Source: Chelydra serpentina (taxonomy: Eukaryota > Chordata > Testudines > Chelydridae). Taken from it: a stretch of 64,000 nt of DNA. Numbering within the stretch: position 1 is the first letter of the stretch; the number at the start of each line of letters is the position of its first letter. Below are positions 14,001 to 29,000 of this stretch, one piece after another. The stretch covers positions 12,152,001 through 12,216,000 of the forward strand of contig JBAIAC010000018.1 in the NCBI GenBank assembly GCA_037349315.1, read 5' to 3'. Made by a program: the position numbers and the translations under genes. The notes beneath the pieces are model-generated. The model searched no databases, had not been told where the DNA came from, and saw nothing but the letters and a program-made list of their open reading frames with translations.

Positions 14001-17000
14001 CTAAGTCAGCGAGCTGTACCCAATTTAAATTTATTTTGTTCTGTTTGAGATTATGGTGTTACATACAACAGGCTGAATAGTCTTAATATTAATTAGCCAA
14101 AAACAATTTTATAATAAATTTGCACCATTTGTAAAGCCTTGGGTAAACAAAGCATTAATAAATAATAAATGTTCCAGTTGATGGTAAAAATTCCAGACTT
14201 TTGCTGAGACTCACAATTTTCCAGTTAAAATTGCTCAGCAGATTTTAATCCTTGACTAACGTGGCATTATATTGAAAATGTAACCTGAATTGCTGCAACT
14301 GTCAGGTCAGGAGTATGATGCCAAATGTTTCTTTGTTGCTGGTGTAATTAATTCACTGGGAGTGTGGGGAGTGATACAGTTTGTTACTTTTTCAGGTTGA
14401 TGGTGCAGGCTTAAAGCATTTTCAGATTGAGTAAATTTTGTTTGGTATTGCTATAAAACTTTCAGTCTTCATCCTGCACTGCATATGTTTCGAACAAATG
14501 TAGTTACAAGCATAAATTATTTTTCTTAATTTACTTTCCTTTCACCTTCATTACCTTCGTCTCTTATTTCTTAGAGGGTAACTTGTTCAGTGTCGCATAA
14601 GAAGTGTTATACAGCTTAACTTTATATGTTTAGGGAAGGTGAACTTAAAATTTGCAGCAGCTCCTTAAAATCTTCTTGCAGCTGATCACTTTAAATGGTT
14701 ATACTCCATTTTTACCTACTTGGTTGGCTATACAAGCTGTTTTCAAACTTTAAAGATGCTACAACAGACCTCATCATTTTGCATAATTTTAAAGGAAATA
14801 GTTTTACTTGGAAGTAATTTTTTGCACTGTTAGGAGCTGATCACTATAGACATAAATTTCCTATGCAGAAAACTTCATCCATGTAGGGATTTCTTTCACA
14901 CCAAAACAGATGGAAAGATAAAGCTAAAAATCCAGTAAGCCGGGCACATCTTAAAACCAAATTGACGTTCTCCAGGTATCTCTGAAAAGTGTCAAAAATA
15001 AAGTAATTCAAAAGGAAGCAATTTCAAGAAATTACAGATGTCTCAGAGGCAGATATTTTCCAAAATGTGTACCCTCATTATTTCGCTTTCATGGATACAG
15101 TACAGAGAAATTGTCAACAAAATAACCTCAAACCCTTTCAAAGTCATCTGGAGCACATTTTCTAGAATGAAATGTTTTGACTCATCTATGTAAGTTTACA
15201 GAAAACGTTGGATATAGACTTTGATAAGATACTCAAAGGCTTTAAGATTATACCTGCAGTTTAAAGTATGTCTAAACAAGATGTAGCAAAGATCACAGCT
15301 CAGAAGATTGTCCTAAAGCCATTTTGAGCAGCAAAGTGAACTTCTTGTAATGTGCAGGAAACAGAGAGTGACCTGTAATTAAAATTAAACTTTTGTATTT
15401 AAAATATATCACTTTTGTGTAATAAACAAAACATGCATGCCCAAGTAAGGCCAGATCTACACTACAAACATTTGCCGGCACAGCTGTTTCAGTCAGTGGT
15501 GTGATTTGTGACCAAGGTACTTGTGCCAACATAAGATCCTAGTGTAGATGTAGATGCATCCGACGAAGCGGACTGTAGTCCACGAAAGCTTATGCTGAAA
15601 TAAATTTGTTAGTCTCTAAGGTGCCACAAGTATTTTGTTCTTATTTTCTTAGTGTAGATGTAGTTATACTGGCAAAACTGCTTTTTTTTCTGATATAGTT
15701 TATTTTGCTCACGGGGGAGGGGGGGGGGCTGGAATAAGCTATGCTGGTAAAAGTAAAGTTTTTCCAGTATAAACTGTGTCCAAACTAGGAGTGCTTTTCC
15801 AGTATAATAGATACAAGTCTATACCTGTGCCCTGTAGTATCTATAATGCCTGTATATAAATCCTTTAAGCTATCTACTTGTTCATCTATATCTGTGCTTT
15901 TTGTTACTTAATCACATAAGTGTACACATGGATGTATAACAGCACCTCACCAAGAAATTGTATTTTTACCCATATAACATTAAATATAAAATGCTTGACA
16001 GTTAATCAAAATTAAGAAATGCAAAAGTTAAAATGCCAACAGCAGTGTTAAACATTGGACACATTGTCTACCCAGTGTTTTCTATTCCTGTTTAAATAGT
16101 TAATTACTTATCATAGCTTCATGTTATTGTATACCACAAAATATCCAGGATATATCACCATGCAAGGATATGAGTGTGATTTGGATTACATTGCTATAGC
16201 TGCACATGGCCCTTGCTATAATGTTAAGTCTTCTAACTGCAGAATGTTTCCACAAATACTGGAAAGACTGTCCACCAAAATACCCTTTAAAAGTACTCTT
16301 TCTGTATCTTCATAACTGAATGGTGCTATTGTACTGACTAATGATTTGTAATAGAAGGTCCAGATTGACGTTTAAAAGCAGAGAGTGTTTGAATCCATGA
16401 TAAGGCAAGAGGCTGTCATGGTTGCAAGGCAACTGGTTGAACTATAGTTAGTTAACAAAATACATAAAATTTAAACATTGATTCCCTCTGTCATACAATT
16501 GTACATTGGCCTATCTACTAAAAATGGCAGCTTCCTGTTTAATTATTTTAATTTATATTTAAGGTTCTTACACATTTTAGTGATTAATTCTTCATTGTAA
16601 TGTCAAAAAATATATTTTATATTATGTTGCAGTTTCCCTCTAATTCTGGCTAACTTTAAAGGGTTTTCTGCACTTTTTCACATTTATTGTGAGCTAACAA
16701 AGCATTGTTCCTTTCGTGGGTGCATTTTTATGGCATCTGCTCGCTGGAATGTGGTAGTGGCTAATCAAGCTTGTCTAGGATAAGCCAATAGAAAATATGT
16801 ACTTAAACAGATGTTTGGTCAAGCTTTATCTTGAGCTTGATTGCTGTATTGTAGGTTAATCACTACTTGAGTATGTACTTCATCTCCTGGTCTGCTGAGA
16901 AAAAAACTGTTAGCAAAATTAAAACTGCTGGAGATTGTGGTTTATGTGGTGGTCTTTCAAGAGTGAATGGCATACTTAAAGCAGTAACAAAGGTGATAGT

Positions 17001-20000
17001 TAAAGTTGTGTAAGTGTTCTCATTGTAATCCCCTGTTTTCAGTTGCACTTTCCTCTATGGATATGTAATTTTCCAGGCCTTATTTCTGCTTGAAGGCAAC
17101 TTAATTTTTTAAAGCGTGAGAGAAACTGTTCTGCTGGTTTGAAGGAGTATAAATAAAAGCCGAAAACCTTTCCCTATATTTTTGGGAAAGCTTTTTGGAT
17201 AGCTTTCTGCTGCAATAATTTTTGTAATAAAATTAACATTTGGCAAGGAAATAAATCATTAAGAAACTTAGAATGTTCCAGTGAAAATTGGTTAAGTTTT
17301 TTAACTGAGTTATGAACAGTTGATCATAGCACTTTGTGCATATAGGTACTCTGGCTACTGCTTTTAGTCAGTAGTGGCGCCAGCTTCTTTGCTGCGGCGC
17401 CTCTGGGAGAAGCTGCCACTGAAATGCCGCCGAGGTCCCTGGCAGCCGAAGAAGCAGCCGCCGAAATGTCGCCGAAGTCACCGGTGGCAGAAGAAGCTGC
17501 TGCCGAAATGCCGCCAAGCACCCCGGCGGCCAAAGAAAAACCGTCGCCGCCGAGGGACGTCAAATGCTGCCACCCAAATCCTGGCGCCCTAGGGTCGCCT
17601 AGTGGTAGCGCCGGCCCTGCTTTTAGTGCATTTACCAGTGTTCTAAGTAATAGAAAAATTATCACTGCTCATCTTTTGTATAAACTATCTCAATTCACAG
17701 TCTGGTATAAATAATTAGTGCCCGTTATTAGAAACAGCTCACATTTGTATATACGCTATAGGAAAAAAGTATATTGTTTCATTAATGTTTTTTATTTATT
17801 TTAGATTTCAGCAATAGATCATTCAAAAAGTGTTAGGCAGCCTAATAATTAAACAAACTTAAAATACAATGACCACCTAGCATCATTATTCATGTACAGT
17901 TAACCCTTTAACTTAGCCAGCCAGTAAATCAAACCAACAGAATTGTTGCTTTACATGCCCTCCTTCCCCTCAAGCGGGACTAAAACCCACTCAAATAATA
18001 TTGTACTATTTGAGAAAAATAGTATAGTATCACATAGGATCACATAATTGGACTATCATAATATATACACAGGTGGTAGAGTTAAGGTTGCACATACAAA
18101 CTTTGGCTTTCCTCACTTGAGTTGTAACTGCAACCGCAACAATATTTATTATTTTAAAATATAATGCATATTTATCTATTTTTTACTTATAACAGTTGTC
18201 TCATTTGTATTCTAAATGCTATGCTGATGGTCAGTTGAATTTCTTTTGCTTTTATTTTTGCTATTTTCATAGTCTGATATGGTAAAATAGTCATCAAAGA
18301 CTTGATCCTGGCTTCTGGTTTATTGGTATGCATTGACAGATGTGTTACCTTGTAAAAGCAGGTACTCTGCAGTTGTGCATCGACCAATTTTCTAATAGCT
18401 CTTAGGAATGTGTGTTCATAAGGGGAAAGTTGAGCCTTAAGTGTTAGAACAAAGGTTACTTAGTTACGTTTGCTAAAAGTACAATGTATTCCGACTACAT
18501 TGATTTTTGGTGGAAACAAAGTTATTGTACCTTTACAAAAGTTTTCATAACTGTTTGACCTACTCCCCTTGACAATATCTGTGCCCCTTTAAAACTCACT
18601 TCACTGAAGCGAGGATAGTTTTGATATGATAAGTATTCCTAATGAGCTATATCCTGCCTAGTGGCAATCGTTTGAGTTTTAATGGGAAGATCCTATCGTG
18701 TTCAGATGTTCAAAACAACATTGCAAATTCCCCGTGAAAATATTTTAATATTCCATGTGATACTAATTGCTGATTAAAGCAGAATCCTAGGTGTCTGGGC
18801 CCCCTAGTTGGAAAGGACCAATGTGGTAGGGAAGCAGAGCAGTGGAACACTGCACAGCTGATTGCTGCATCTCGACTGTGCTACCTTACTTGGAAGGAAG
18901 ATTAGTGACTGGGCAATACAACAGGCTGTGAGAATGATTTTTGGAGATGGAATTAGAGGGCATAGGTTTAGGGATGGATTAAAAATTTGGTGTATCCAGG
19001 CTCTAGTTAGCATTAAACCATCTATCTGATGATTTCTGTGTGAAATTATATTTTCTGCTTCAGTTGTTGATACACTTAATATTCAAAACAGTAATCTCCA
19101 TCTTAATGGAGTATTTACTTAACAGAATTGGTGTTCAACTGAAAAACACATTTTCCTCCTTCTCAGAAATCTAGCAGTTAAACGCTGTTGCTCTTTGAAA
19201 TGCTTTATCTTAGGAACTATGAAACCAGCATCAAATTAACTGTTGTCTGGTATTTGTGTAATTGTTTTTGCTATTGAGTAAAATGTTATCTTCTTTTCCC
19301 ACTCTGTTTTCAGTTGGTATTGTAGATTCATCGCATCCTGTAAGCCAGAATGTTCAGTTTACCAAGCCCGGTGTAGTAACATCTGTTGTTTCTTCTGCTG
19401 TGACCTCTTCAATAAGAACACCTGTTGCAGACCACTTAACTGAACCTGCGTCTGTGCCTTCCAATACACAGCCATCGGAATCACTACTTCAAGAAGGTAT
19501 TAAAAGCAAGAGGAGAGTTAGCTTATTTTAGAATGCAGAATAGTTTCTTAACTTTTTAATATTTATCAAGGTTTTAATGTTTTTAGTTTTATTTTCCATT
19601 TTTTTTCCTGTTGACAAAACATACCTGACAGTGAGCATGTAGGGCAAGTCTCTGTTCTGTCTTTTGATTTTTTTTTTAAAAAAGCACAATTTGGATTCTT
19701 TTTTTTTTTTAATAAACCTATTTGCATCTTGTCCTACATACATTTGTGTATAGTAGAGATTATAGTAGGGTTTTTGTTTTTTGTTGAAACCCCTCAGTGG
19801 TTGACTAGTGCAAGGGTACCCCTTGTTGCATCCTTTCAAATGCTGTGTACTGTTATCTTGTGTCTGCATTTATTCTGTCTATCCTCCTCTTTTTTGTTTC
19901 CATTCTCCTCTCTCACCCTTTTTTTGATCTTTTTTGCTGTTTTCATATTTACTCCCCCTCCCTTAGTCATTCCTGGCTATTCCAGTTCCCTAATTTGCCA

Positions 20001-23000
20001 AAAGGTCATATGCTGTTTGGGTAGTGTGCATCCATTGGTGACTCTGTGGGATCTGCTCACATGCTGTTGCAGCTGATCTATGTTTGCAAAGCAGACATAA
20101 AAAAAAAAACTTGGGCTGGGGAGCTGTTTCCTGAGCTTGTAGCCCTATAAACTGCTCCTGTGGCAAGCTGCAATAGGGACTGTTGTAGGAGCAGGGAGGT
20201 AAGCTTTCAAAGAAGCTTCTTGTGCTTTACTCATGGCAGCACATTTGTAGTGGGGAACTGGAATGAATCTAGGCTCTTGCACCTTCATCATCCTCACTGA
20301 TTCTCAGTGGTCTGTTCTGGCTTGCCTTCCAAGTTGTAAAACATGACATTATGTATAGATGGAGATTCCAGTTTCCATATTCGTGTTTTTACGCATTTGC
20401 AGTGTTTTCTCTTGGCTACTTTAGTGCTCTGTAACTTCCTACAAAATAACATTTTAATATATTTGTTTAAATAGTGAATACATAAATTTGAGCAGATACC
20501 AGTTGTTTCAGTTGCAATAAAATATGTGCAGGTTTAAGAAAATTCTCAAAAGCTTTAAAATCTTAAATACTTGGCTCTGATACAATGTTTTCATATATAG
20601 GTCTCAAAGCCCTTTTGTAATCTGTGTTATAATCCCCATATTTATCAATGAATAAAAAACCTAGGAAAATCCATTAACATAATCTGTTGTCTATCAACCT
20701 GACTTTTATCCCCCAAACATGCAGAGATGAAAACTATTAATTGTTTGAAAAGTACTATCCCCACACTAAATCTTTTAAAAATCATTACAGAAAGTGATGA
20801 TTGTGGAAATTGATATGCAGCTGCCATTTGGTTCTTAAACAGTTTTACAGCCATGTTAAGTAGCAGTTTGAACCCTACTGCTGAACAGAATTTAACTGCG
20901 GTATAGACATGCTAAATGGGGTTTGCTACAGCACAATGTTCCTTAATCCTCCTAGGCAGTCTCACAATAATAACTGTCACATACAAAGTGCGTGCAGAGT
21001 CTGTGCATCCAAACCAGGGAGGAAATGTGATATGATTGCATATTTAAATGTATATATTTATCTTAATGTGCAGTATTCCATATATACATACTAGCAGTGA
21101 TTTGTATGGAAAGTACAGACATTTGATACCTGCAATGATCTGTATAGAATGTATTGCTGAATACACAGCTAAATGTAAACATCTTCATAAATTCAGTCTC
21201 TCTCAGTGTATATAGCACAGTTGGATAATCATACTTTCAAGACAGAGATGTCCAAATGGTATGACACCAAGGCCCTTTTTAATTTCCCAGGAGCCTGAGG
21301 GTTCTACTGATTGCATATATTTGTTTTAATTTTATCAATAATAAATGCACACAATCACATTTCTTGTACTTGCATTTTCCTTGATATATGAATAAAAGTT
21401 GTTGGCATTTACCAGCAATAGAAACCTGTAGTTGATCAGCTTTATCCTCTTCAGTTACAGGTTCATTTCAGGTCTCTGAAACGCTGCGGTTAAGGCACTG
21501 TTGAAATATTTGTGCCAGTAATTATCTGAATGTGGGATCACGTAATACGCTTTTTTTTTTTCCATTTGGGAGGGGATTCTGCCTGTAGTACAGATGAATA
21601 TAAAGTGTCACAAATTATTTTTTAGGTTTAATAAAGTGTGCTCTTCCTCATGGCATGTGCCCACTGGGGGTTACTAATTTACCTTGTTCCATGGTTCTGT
21701 ACATTACAAAGTACATCTTATCTCATTCATGTAAGACTGTGTGGATGCTCCTAAGTCTTGCTTCTGCATAGCATTTAAGCGTAAATCAAATTTCACAAAG
21801 CACCTAAGCAAGTGCTTAAATGTCTTCAGTGGGTTAAACATGGACTTAAGTGCTTTGCAGAATCAGGGCCGCAACTGTGAAAGCCTGTTAAGGTAACTGA
21901 ATTTTACACTGTTGTATATTTGGAAGCTGGGTTAATGTTGATCCAATGTGAACAGGGCTTAAAAATAGCAATGTTGTGAAGATGGTAAGGGAAACTTCTA
22001 TAAACTCAATTTTTCTTTTAAAAGTAGAGTCTACAGAATCTTAGTGTAGCTTTTTGGAAGTTAATTGACGTTTTAATGCTCTAAATGCATATTTGTCTTG
22101 ACACTGGCTGTAACACATAGATTAAGTGAGCTGATTTTTGTCCTCTCATATAGTGGGTAAATGTAAATAATTTGTGGTTTGCGTAAATTCTCGAATAACA
22201 GAAGCTGATGAGTGAATTAAAAAAACAGTTTAAAAGCAGCTAAATCTAAGAATGTTGAACAGCAGGGTCCGTTTTGAACAAATTCAAGATTAATCTTAGT
22301 ATATCAGTCAGTGCTTAGGTACTGTGGTGATGGTTGTATTGGAAATCTGAGGGTAATGAAAAAGAAGACTTGTTAAAAAACTTCTTTTATAATCTAATTT
22401 CTTTTCACTTAATTCTCGTTTTATTCTTGACACTGCTACTATTATGAAATCCAAACCCAGTAATTGCATAATTTACATTTTGGAAATCTTTCATATTGTG
22501 CTAGAATAGTTTTGTTTTAGCAACAAAAACAAAACCCTGCAATATCGTATAACTGGGTACTTGTTTTGTAAATGAAATATTTTTACATTTCATCCTTGCT
22601 CTTTCTCTCAACTTCAGCCTCATTTGTCTGTAAATGTATTGTATAGAACAGTGATGCTCAGACTGCAGCTCTCGAGCCCCAGATGGCTCTTTAAAGTGTC
22701 TTCTGCTGCTCTTTGCAGCACGTGATATTAAAACAGTGTGATTTTAATTAATAACCAGTTAGAATGCTTTTACCATGTTGTTAACCAAAGAAGTTATCAA
22801 CTTGCTCAAGTTATTAACTTATTTGCTGTGAGAATAATATATTAACTAAATATTTCCCATCCTACTGTTTAAATATGAATAGTACTAGTGTAAATTGATT
22901 GTTTCATTTACTATATTGTGACTCTTTTTGGTAATGTTGATCACTAATTTGGCTCTTGAACCACTCAGACCTGAGTATCACTGGTATGGAACAAAGATTT

Positions 23001-26000
23001 GAATGTTTCAAGAAAATCCTATTAGTGAACTACAGCACCACCAATACAAGCAAACTCCACTATTTGAGTGGGTTGGCTATAATTGGAAATTTTTAAGGAG
23101 AAGCTTCTTTTGCTCATAAATGCCAAATAAAATATCCCCATAGAATTACCTTCCTTCTCCTCCTGTTTTTTTGTCTTACTTTCCCATCCTTGGATTTTGT
23201 TATTTCTTACCCCAACCTTTCAGTTTCTTTCTCTTTCATCCCCTTTCTATTTTGGTGTGTGATATATCCTGGAATCCCTCTTTAAAAAAAACCAAAACAT
23301 TATAATACTTTAATTGAGGAAGGTTTAACATGGCTCTCTTCAGTGAGCTTTCATAAAATCATAGAAATTTAGGGCTGAAAGGGATCTCAAAGTCATGAAG
23401 TCCCACCCCCTGCACTGAGCCAGGATCAAGTAAATCTAGACCCTCCCTGACAGATTGTTGTCCAACTTGTTTGTAAAAATTTCTGTTGATGGGGATTCCA
23501 CAACCTCTCTTCCAGACCTTGACTACCTTATACTGTAGTTATAAAGTTTTTCCTAATATCTAACCTAAGTCTCCCTCCCTGCAGATTAAGCCCACTACTT
23601 CTTGTTCTACCTTCAATGGACATGGAGAACAATTGATCACCATCCTCTTCCTTAACATATTTGAAGACTGTACTTAGGTCTGCCCTCAGTCTTCTCTTAA
23701 GACTAAACGTGCACAGTTGTTTTAACCTTTCCTCGTAGGTCAAGTTTTCTAAACCTTTTAGCATTTTTGTTGCTCTCCTCTGGACTCTCTCCAAGTTTGT
23801 CTACATCTTTCCTAAAGTGTGGTGCCCAGAATCAGACACAATACTCCCTGCTCTACTCGACACTGGTGAGGCTTCAGCTGGACAACTACCTCCCATGTCT
23901 TACATGCAACAGTCCTGTTAAAATATCCCAGAAAATTAGCCTTTTTTTACAACTGCATCACACTGTTGATTGTCATTCAATTTGTGATCCATTGTAACCC
24001 CAAGATCCTTTCCAGCAGTACTACCACTTAGCCAATTATTCCCCATTTTGTAGTTATGCATTTGATTTTTCATTCCTAAGTGAAGTGCTTTGCACTTGTC
24101 TTCAATGAATTTCTTCTTGTTGATTTCAGACCAATTCTCCGATTTCTCAAGGTACTTTTGAATTCTAATCCTGTTCTCCAAAATGTCCTCACAGTCTGTC
24201 ATCTGCAGATTTTATAAGCATGCTCTCCACTCCATGATCCAAGTCATTTAGGAAAATATTGAATACTACTGGATCCAGGACTGACCCCTTTGGAACTCCT
24301 CTAGATACACCCTCCCAGTTTGATAGCAAACCACTGATAACTGCTCTTAGAGTATGATCTTTTAACCAGTTGTTCACCTACCTTACAGTAAATTCATCTA
24401 GTCTGCATTTCCTTAGTTTGCTTATGAGAATTGCATGTGGGACTATAGAATAAAATCAAGATATTTCATGTCTTCTGCTTCCCCCCGTTCACTTAGCCAG
24501 TAATGCTCTCAAAGAAGGAAATTAAGTTTGTTTAGTGTGATTTCTTCTTGATAGATCCATCCTGGCTATTCCTTAAATTCCTATTATTCTCTGGGTCAGT
24601 GGTTTTAAATCTTTTTTCATTTGCAGACCCCTAAAAAATTTCAAATGGAGGTGTGGACCCTCAGGGGTTCATGGGCCATAGATTGAAAACCACTGCTCTA
24701 GTTGCTTACTAATTGATTGTTTAATAATTTGTTCCAGTATCTTTCCAGGTATTGAAGTTAGGCTAACTGGTCTATAATTTCCTGGGTTCTTCTTTGTTCC
24801 CCTTTTTAAAGACAGGTGCTTGTCCTTCTCCAGTCTCTGGGACCTCACTCGACATCCATCAGTCCTTGAAGATAATTGCTAACGGTTCCAAGATTGCTTC
24901 AGATTAGAGATTGGATTTCGATTATTAAAGAGTGATTCTGAGCATATATTTCCTCATGGTTTATATGTACTGCCTCTGCAGAACTCCCAGCTCCTTCTGG
25001 GACATGTAGTTTGGTATCAAGCCCCATCCTAAACTCTGACTCACTGCTAGTGGAACACCATACCAACCTACTTTCTAACAGATGTTGGTTTCTCTCTCCT
25101 TTTGTGTTCCACTCCTTCTCCTCTTCATATCTGACCCCACTCCTGTGGTTTTTATCTTCTGTCTTCCTTACCTCTTGTGTCTTACTAACATTAATCTGTT
25201 TCTCTCCCACTCTTAGTCATGCCTATGCTGCTTGTGTTCTTGCTCAGTGCTCCTGAAGCATTGTAAAAGGAGACTGACATATTCCTATTTGGTTTTACTC
25301 TGCAGCTCCTGCTGAGCCATGAGTAAAATTTTTAAGAGAAGCACAAATACAATCTGGTACTGGGAAGAGAATTTTTCTTTTCTCTCGTCTTTACTAAGTG
25401 CACCCCATAACACCAGAGGATAGGAATGTCTGAAGAAGTTTTTTTCCATATTCTAGCAGCAGAGAGAAACTTAAGAGTTCATCTGTTTCATTTCTGTTGG
25501 TTCTGCCTGTATCACACTAGCCAGTTGTTACCTGTAGGACCTTCAGCAGAGTGTGATCGTCCCTGTGGGAATGTTATTGCATAGTGTATTGGAAAAAACT
25601 GAGATATCCTCAGCCTTGCTCTGTTTCTAAACCCCTCTAATATGTTATGGCATTTGACAACTCAGCTTCTCAAGAATGTGCTCACTACTGCTATATGTGG
25701 TGAGTCCATGTTAGGTTGGAGCTATCTCTGGCTGATGAAAAAACAAGGGCTCTCTGCTAAGCTGACCTATATAGGGAGCGGGATAGATACACAGACTGGG
25801 ATATCTAGATTCCCACAGGATACGCTGGGGGAACTCCTGGGATTGATTATCGAGGCTGTAGTGGCCAGGAAGCATACAGTGCTGGAGCTGCAATTTATTA
25901 TTGGGCATCTTAACTTTGTATGCTGAGTGATGGCCACAGGGTCATTTTGGGCATTTTGGACCAGACTGTCAGCTGCCATTGGGAATATCAAAGCCCAACC

Positions 26001-29000
26001 ATTTTATAAGCTTAATGAAGAGGTGAAGGAGGATTTGGGGACAGTTTCTGAATCATTTTAATGGAGCGTCTTTTTGGAGGGAGGAACGGGTTATAGAGAC
26101 ACGGTTATAGATGGTTTGCTCTTGCTTTTGATCAGCATGAATAACTTAGCACTTGGCACCAGGGTTGAAGCCATTGCTTTACTCTCCGCTGTAGATGACC
26201 TGCCGGTGCCGTCTTCTCTCGGTGCAGATGTGACGGGCTCATGCCAAAGACTGCCTGGGGATGCGTGTCCTCTGACATCTGCAGGCACGTCAGCAGTATA
26301 CCATGGCAATGTATTCAATCATAGCTGGGTTCTCCACCAACCCATCAAAATTGCAACATGGAATGTTGCAACTCTTCAGAGGTGTGACCATCAGGTCGCC
26401 ATCTCATGCGGACCATCTTGGTATATCAATCGCAGGCCTAACGGAAGCAAGGCTGATAGATCACGGATGCCACAAGGGGTAGCATTACTACTGCGAGGTG
26501 AAACCAAGTCCTTCTCGATAACTTGGATGCCCAATTCTTCTCTACTACTTATTGCACGTCTTAAACATCGGCACAGTCACCTCTCTGTCATAGTAGTCTA
26601 TGCGCTGACAGAGAAATCAGTCAGTATTCTACGATTTCTATGATCAATTGAAGCGACAATGGGTCCTGTGGCATCTTATAGACTAACAGAGGTATTGAAG
26701 CATAAGCTTTCGTGGGTGAATACCCACTTCTTCGGATGCAAGCAGTGGAAATGTCCAGAGGCAGATATAAATGTGCAGGGAAGATTCAGGCTAGGGATAA
26801 CGAGGTAAGCTTAATCAGGGAGGGTGAGGCCCTCTTCTAGCAGTTGAGGTGTGAACACCAAGGGAGGAGAAACTGCTTTTGTAGTTGGCTAGCCATTCAT
26901 AGTCTTTGTTTAGTCCTGAGCTGATGGTGCCAACGTCGTATATTGGGCATAAAGTGGAATGACTTCATTTGTAATGCAGATGTTTACAGTCACTCCAATC
27001 TACAGACTACTGAGGGCCATTGTCCTCAGACTATCTTACACTTTTCGGACATGTCTCAAGAATGCCACAAGATATTCTGGCGACCACCGTTCTCGAATGG
27101 CTTGTAACATCTGGGATAAAATTCCGCCAACTAGGGTGTGGAGGTGGCCCAGAGGCAGACCCCTATTACATTGGTTCACCAAGTCTGTTCCGATGTTGGA
27201 ATCTCGGGCTGTCAAGCCCTACAGTCGCACAGGAATGGACCAAACAGTGAATGATCACTACAGCTGACTGTTCCACTAAGTGTTGAAGAAGCATTATAGA
27301 TTCATTCAGATACATCAGGAGAAATAAGTTTGGGAGCATTTTACCGAGGCAGGTGGTGTGCCCAGAATGGCCCTCAGATTGGATACAGAAATATGTAGTA
27401 AAGAATATAACATTCCTGGAATTCATTCCCATTTTGGTAGCTATAAGCATTTGGGGAATGGATTTTGTAAACAAAAGTGCGTTTTTGGAGTGATAACATG
27501 GTAATGGTACTTATTCTCAATTGCCAGTCCTTCAGATCACCTAAGGCTCTGAAGTTGGTAAGAGCTTTTGTACTACAGTCTTTAAATGTTAACATAGGGT
27601 TTTCCGCCAAACATGTTCCCAGGATCAATAATGAAATAGCCGATGCATTATCATGATTTCAGGTGGACGAATTTCAGGACCTGGCATCCTGAGCCAACAA
27701 GGAGCCAGAATGGATGCCAATAGCATTCTGAAACCTTGGCATATGATGGAGTAGTACAGAGATTGGTAGCATCACAGCTGTTTAGGGCTGATGGCAGAAG
27801 TTTTTAACAATTTTGTGCAATTTCAGAGGGGAGGGCGGGGGCCTGTCAATGATATCACTTATTCTAGAAGATCAGAAACTTCAGCACGTTGTGTCTGGCA
27901 ATCTGTGGGCTGACATCTCTGGTCCCCTCTTGGGCCTTACATTTGCCAGTAGAATAAGGGGTTACCCAGACCCATGTAGGGTTCTTAGTTTGGAGCAGCG
28001 TAGTTTTTAGTAGTGTAGAGAAATCTCTGTATTAAGTATCTCTATGAATCTATATGAGGTTGCATTGTGTTATTTTGTATTTCATATGCCTTGGCATTGT
28101 GCCTCTTTATTTTCATACAGCTTTGTATTAGATCCCTATATAGAAAACTTGTAGAAAACTTTGTATCAGATGTTATAGCCCCTAAGGATAGTATAGATAA
28201 AGTAGACGAAACATGTGCCATTTTGCTAGGAGTAGAATCAGATCTTCCCCCCACTCTGTAATCAATTGCCCTGTTGACTGAACGAGGTGTGAATGAGTGA
28301 GGTGTGGAAGGCAGCACCTCCAGACACTGCAACAGTTGGAGAGGGGATGGGAGCCAGATCCAAGGACAATATAACTTGTCAAGTGGGCTCAATAGAGAAG
28401 AGCAGACATACTGACGGCGTTGGGGGTTAGAAGCCAGCACCTTCTTTGAGACAATACCCAGAGAGAAGTAGCCCAAAGGACCAATGAACACAGACCTAGA
28501 TTTTGAATCTGGAATAGATTTGCATGCGAGGGAAGCTGCTATAAAAGTGAGGTGTCTGGCAGAGGACCCCGGGTCTCGTCTTGTCACCATCGGAGCATCA
28601 ATCCGGATCGGCAGAAGCCCGGCTCCGCTCCTCCCCCATCTAACTCACCTGGCCAGTGAAGTTAAGGGGAGCAACTAGTTGGTAACAACAGCAAGACGGA
28701 GTGTGTTTGTGTGTGTGCATGAGTGTGATATATATATCATATGCATATGATAGAGTATTAATTGATACCTGTATTACTAATAAATGTGGCGTTTTGCCTT
28801 AATCCCCCTGAAAAGGTCCTGTATAGAACTTTGAGTACAACAGTAGCGTAGCCTCAAGAAATGGGCCCCAGAGAGGATTGCTGTTGTCCAGTCACTGTTC
28901 AAACGCTTGGGGATTTGGTGCAAGTTCTCACCCAAATATGCGGAAGCGGACAGGAGTCAGCCTTGTTCAAGACTGCATTCCTGGTAGTTTTTTGGAGCTT

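Noticed and set aside
17324..17714. Ala/Pro-rich frames on both strands
   Set aside because: They coincide with the GC-rich hAT MITE and its internal gccgaag repeats.
28042..28590. 182-codon minus-strand frame
   Set aside because: It lies wholly in the solo LTR; no protein similarity recognised.
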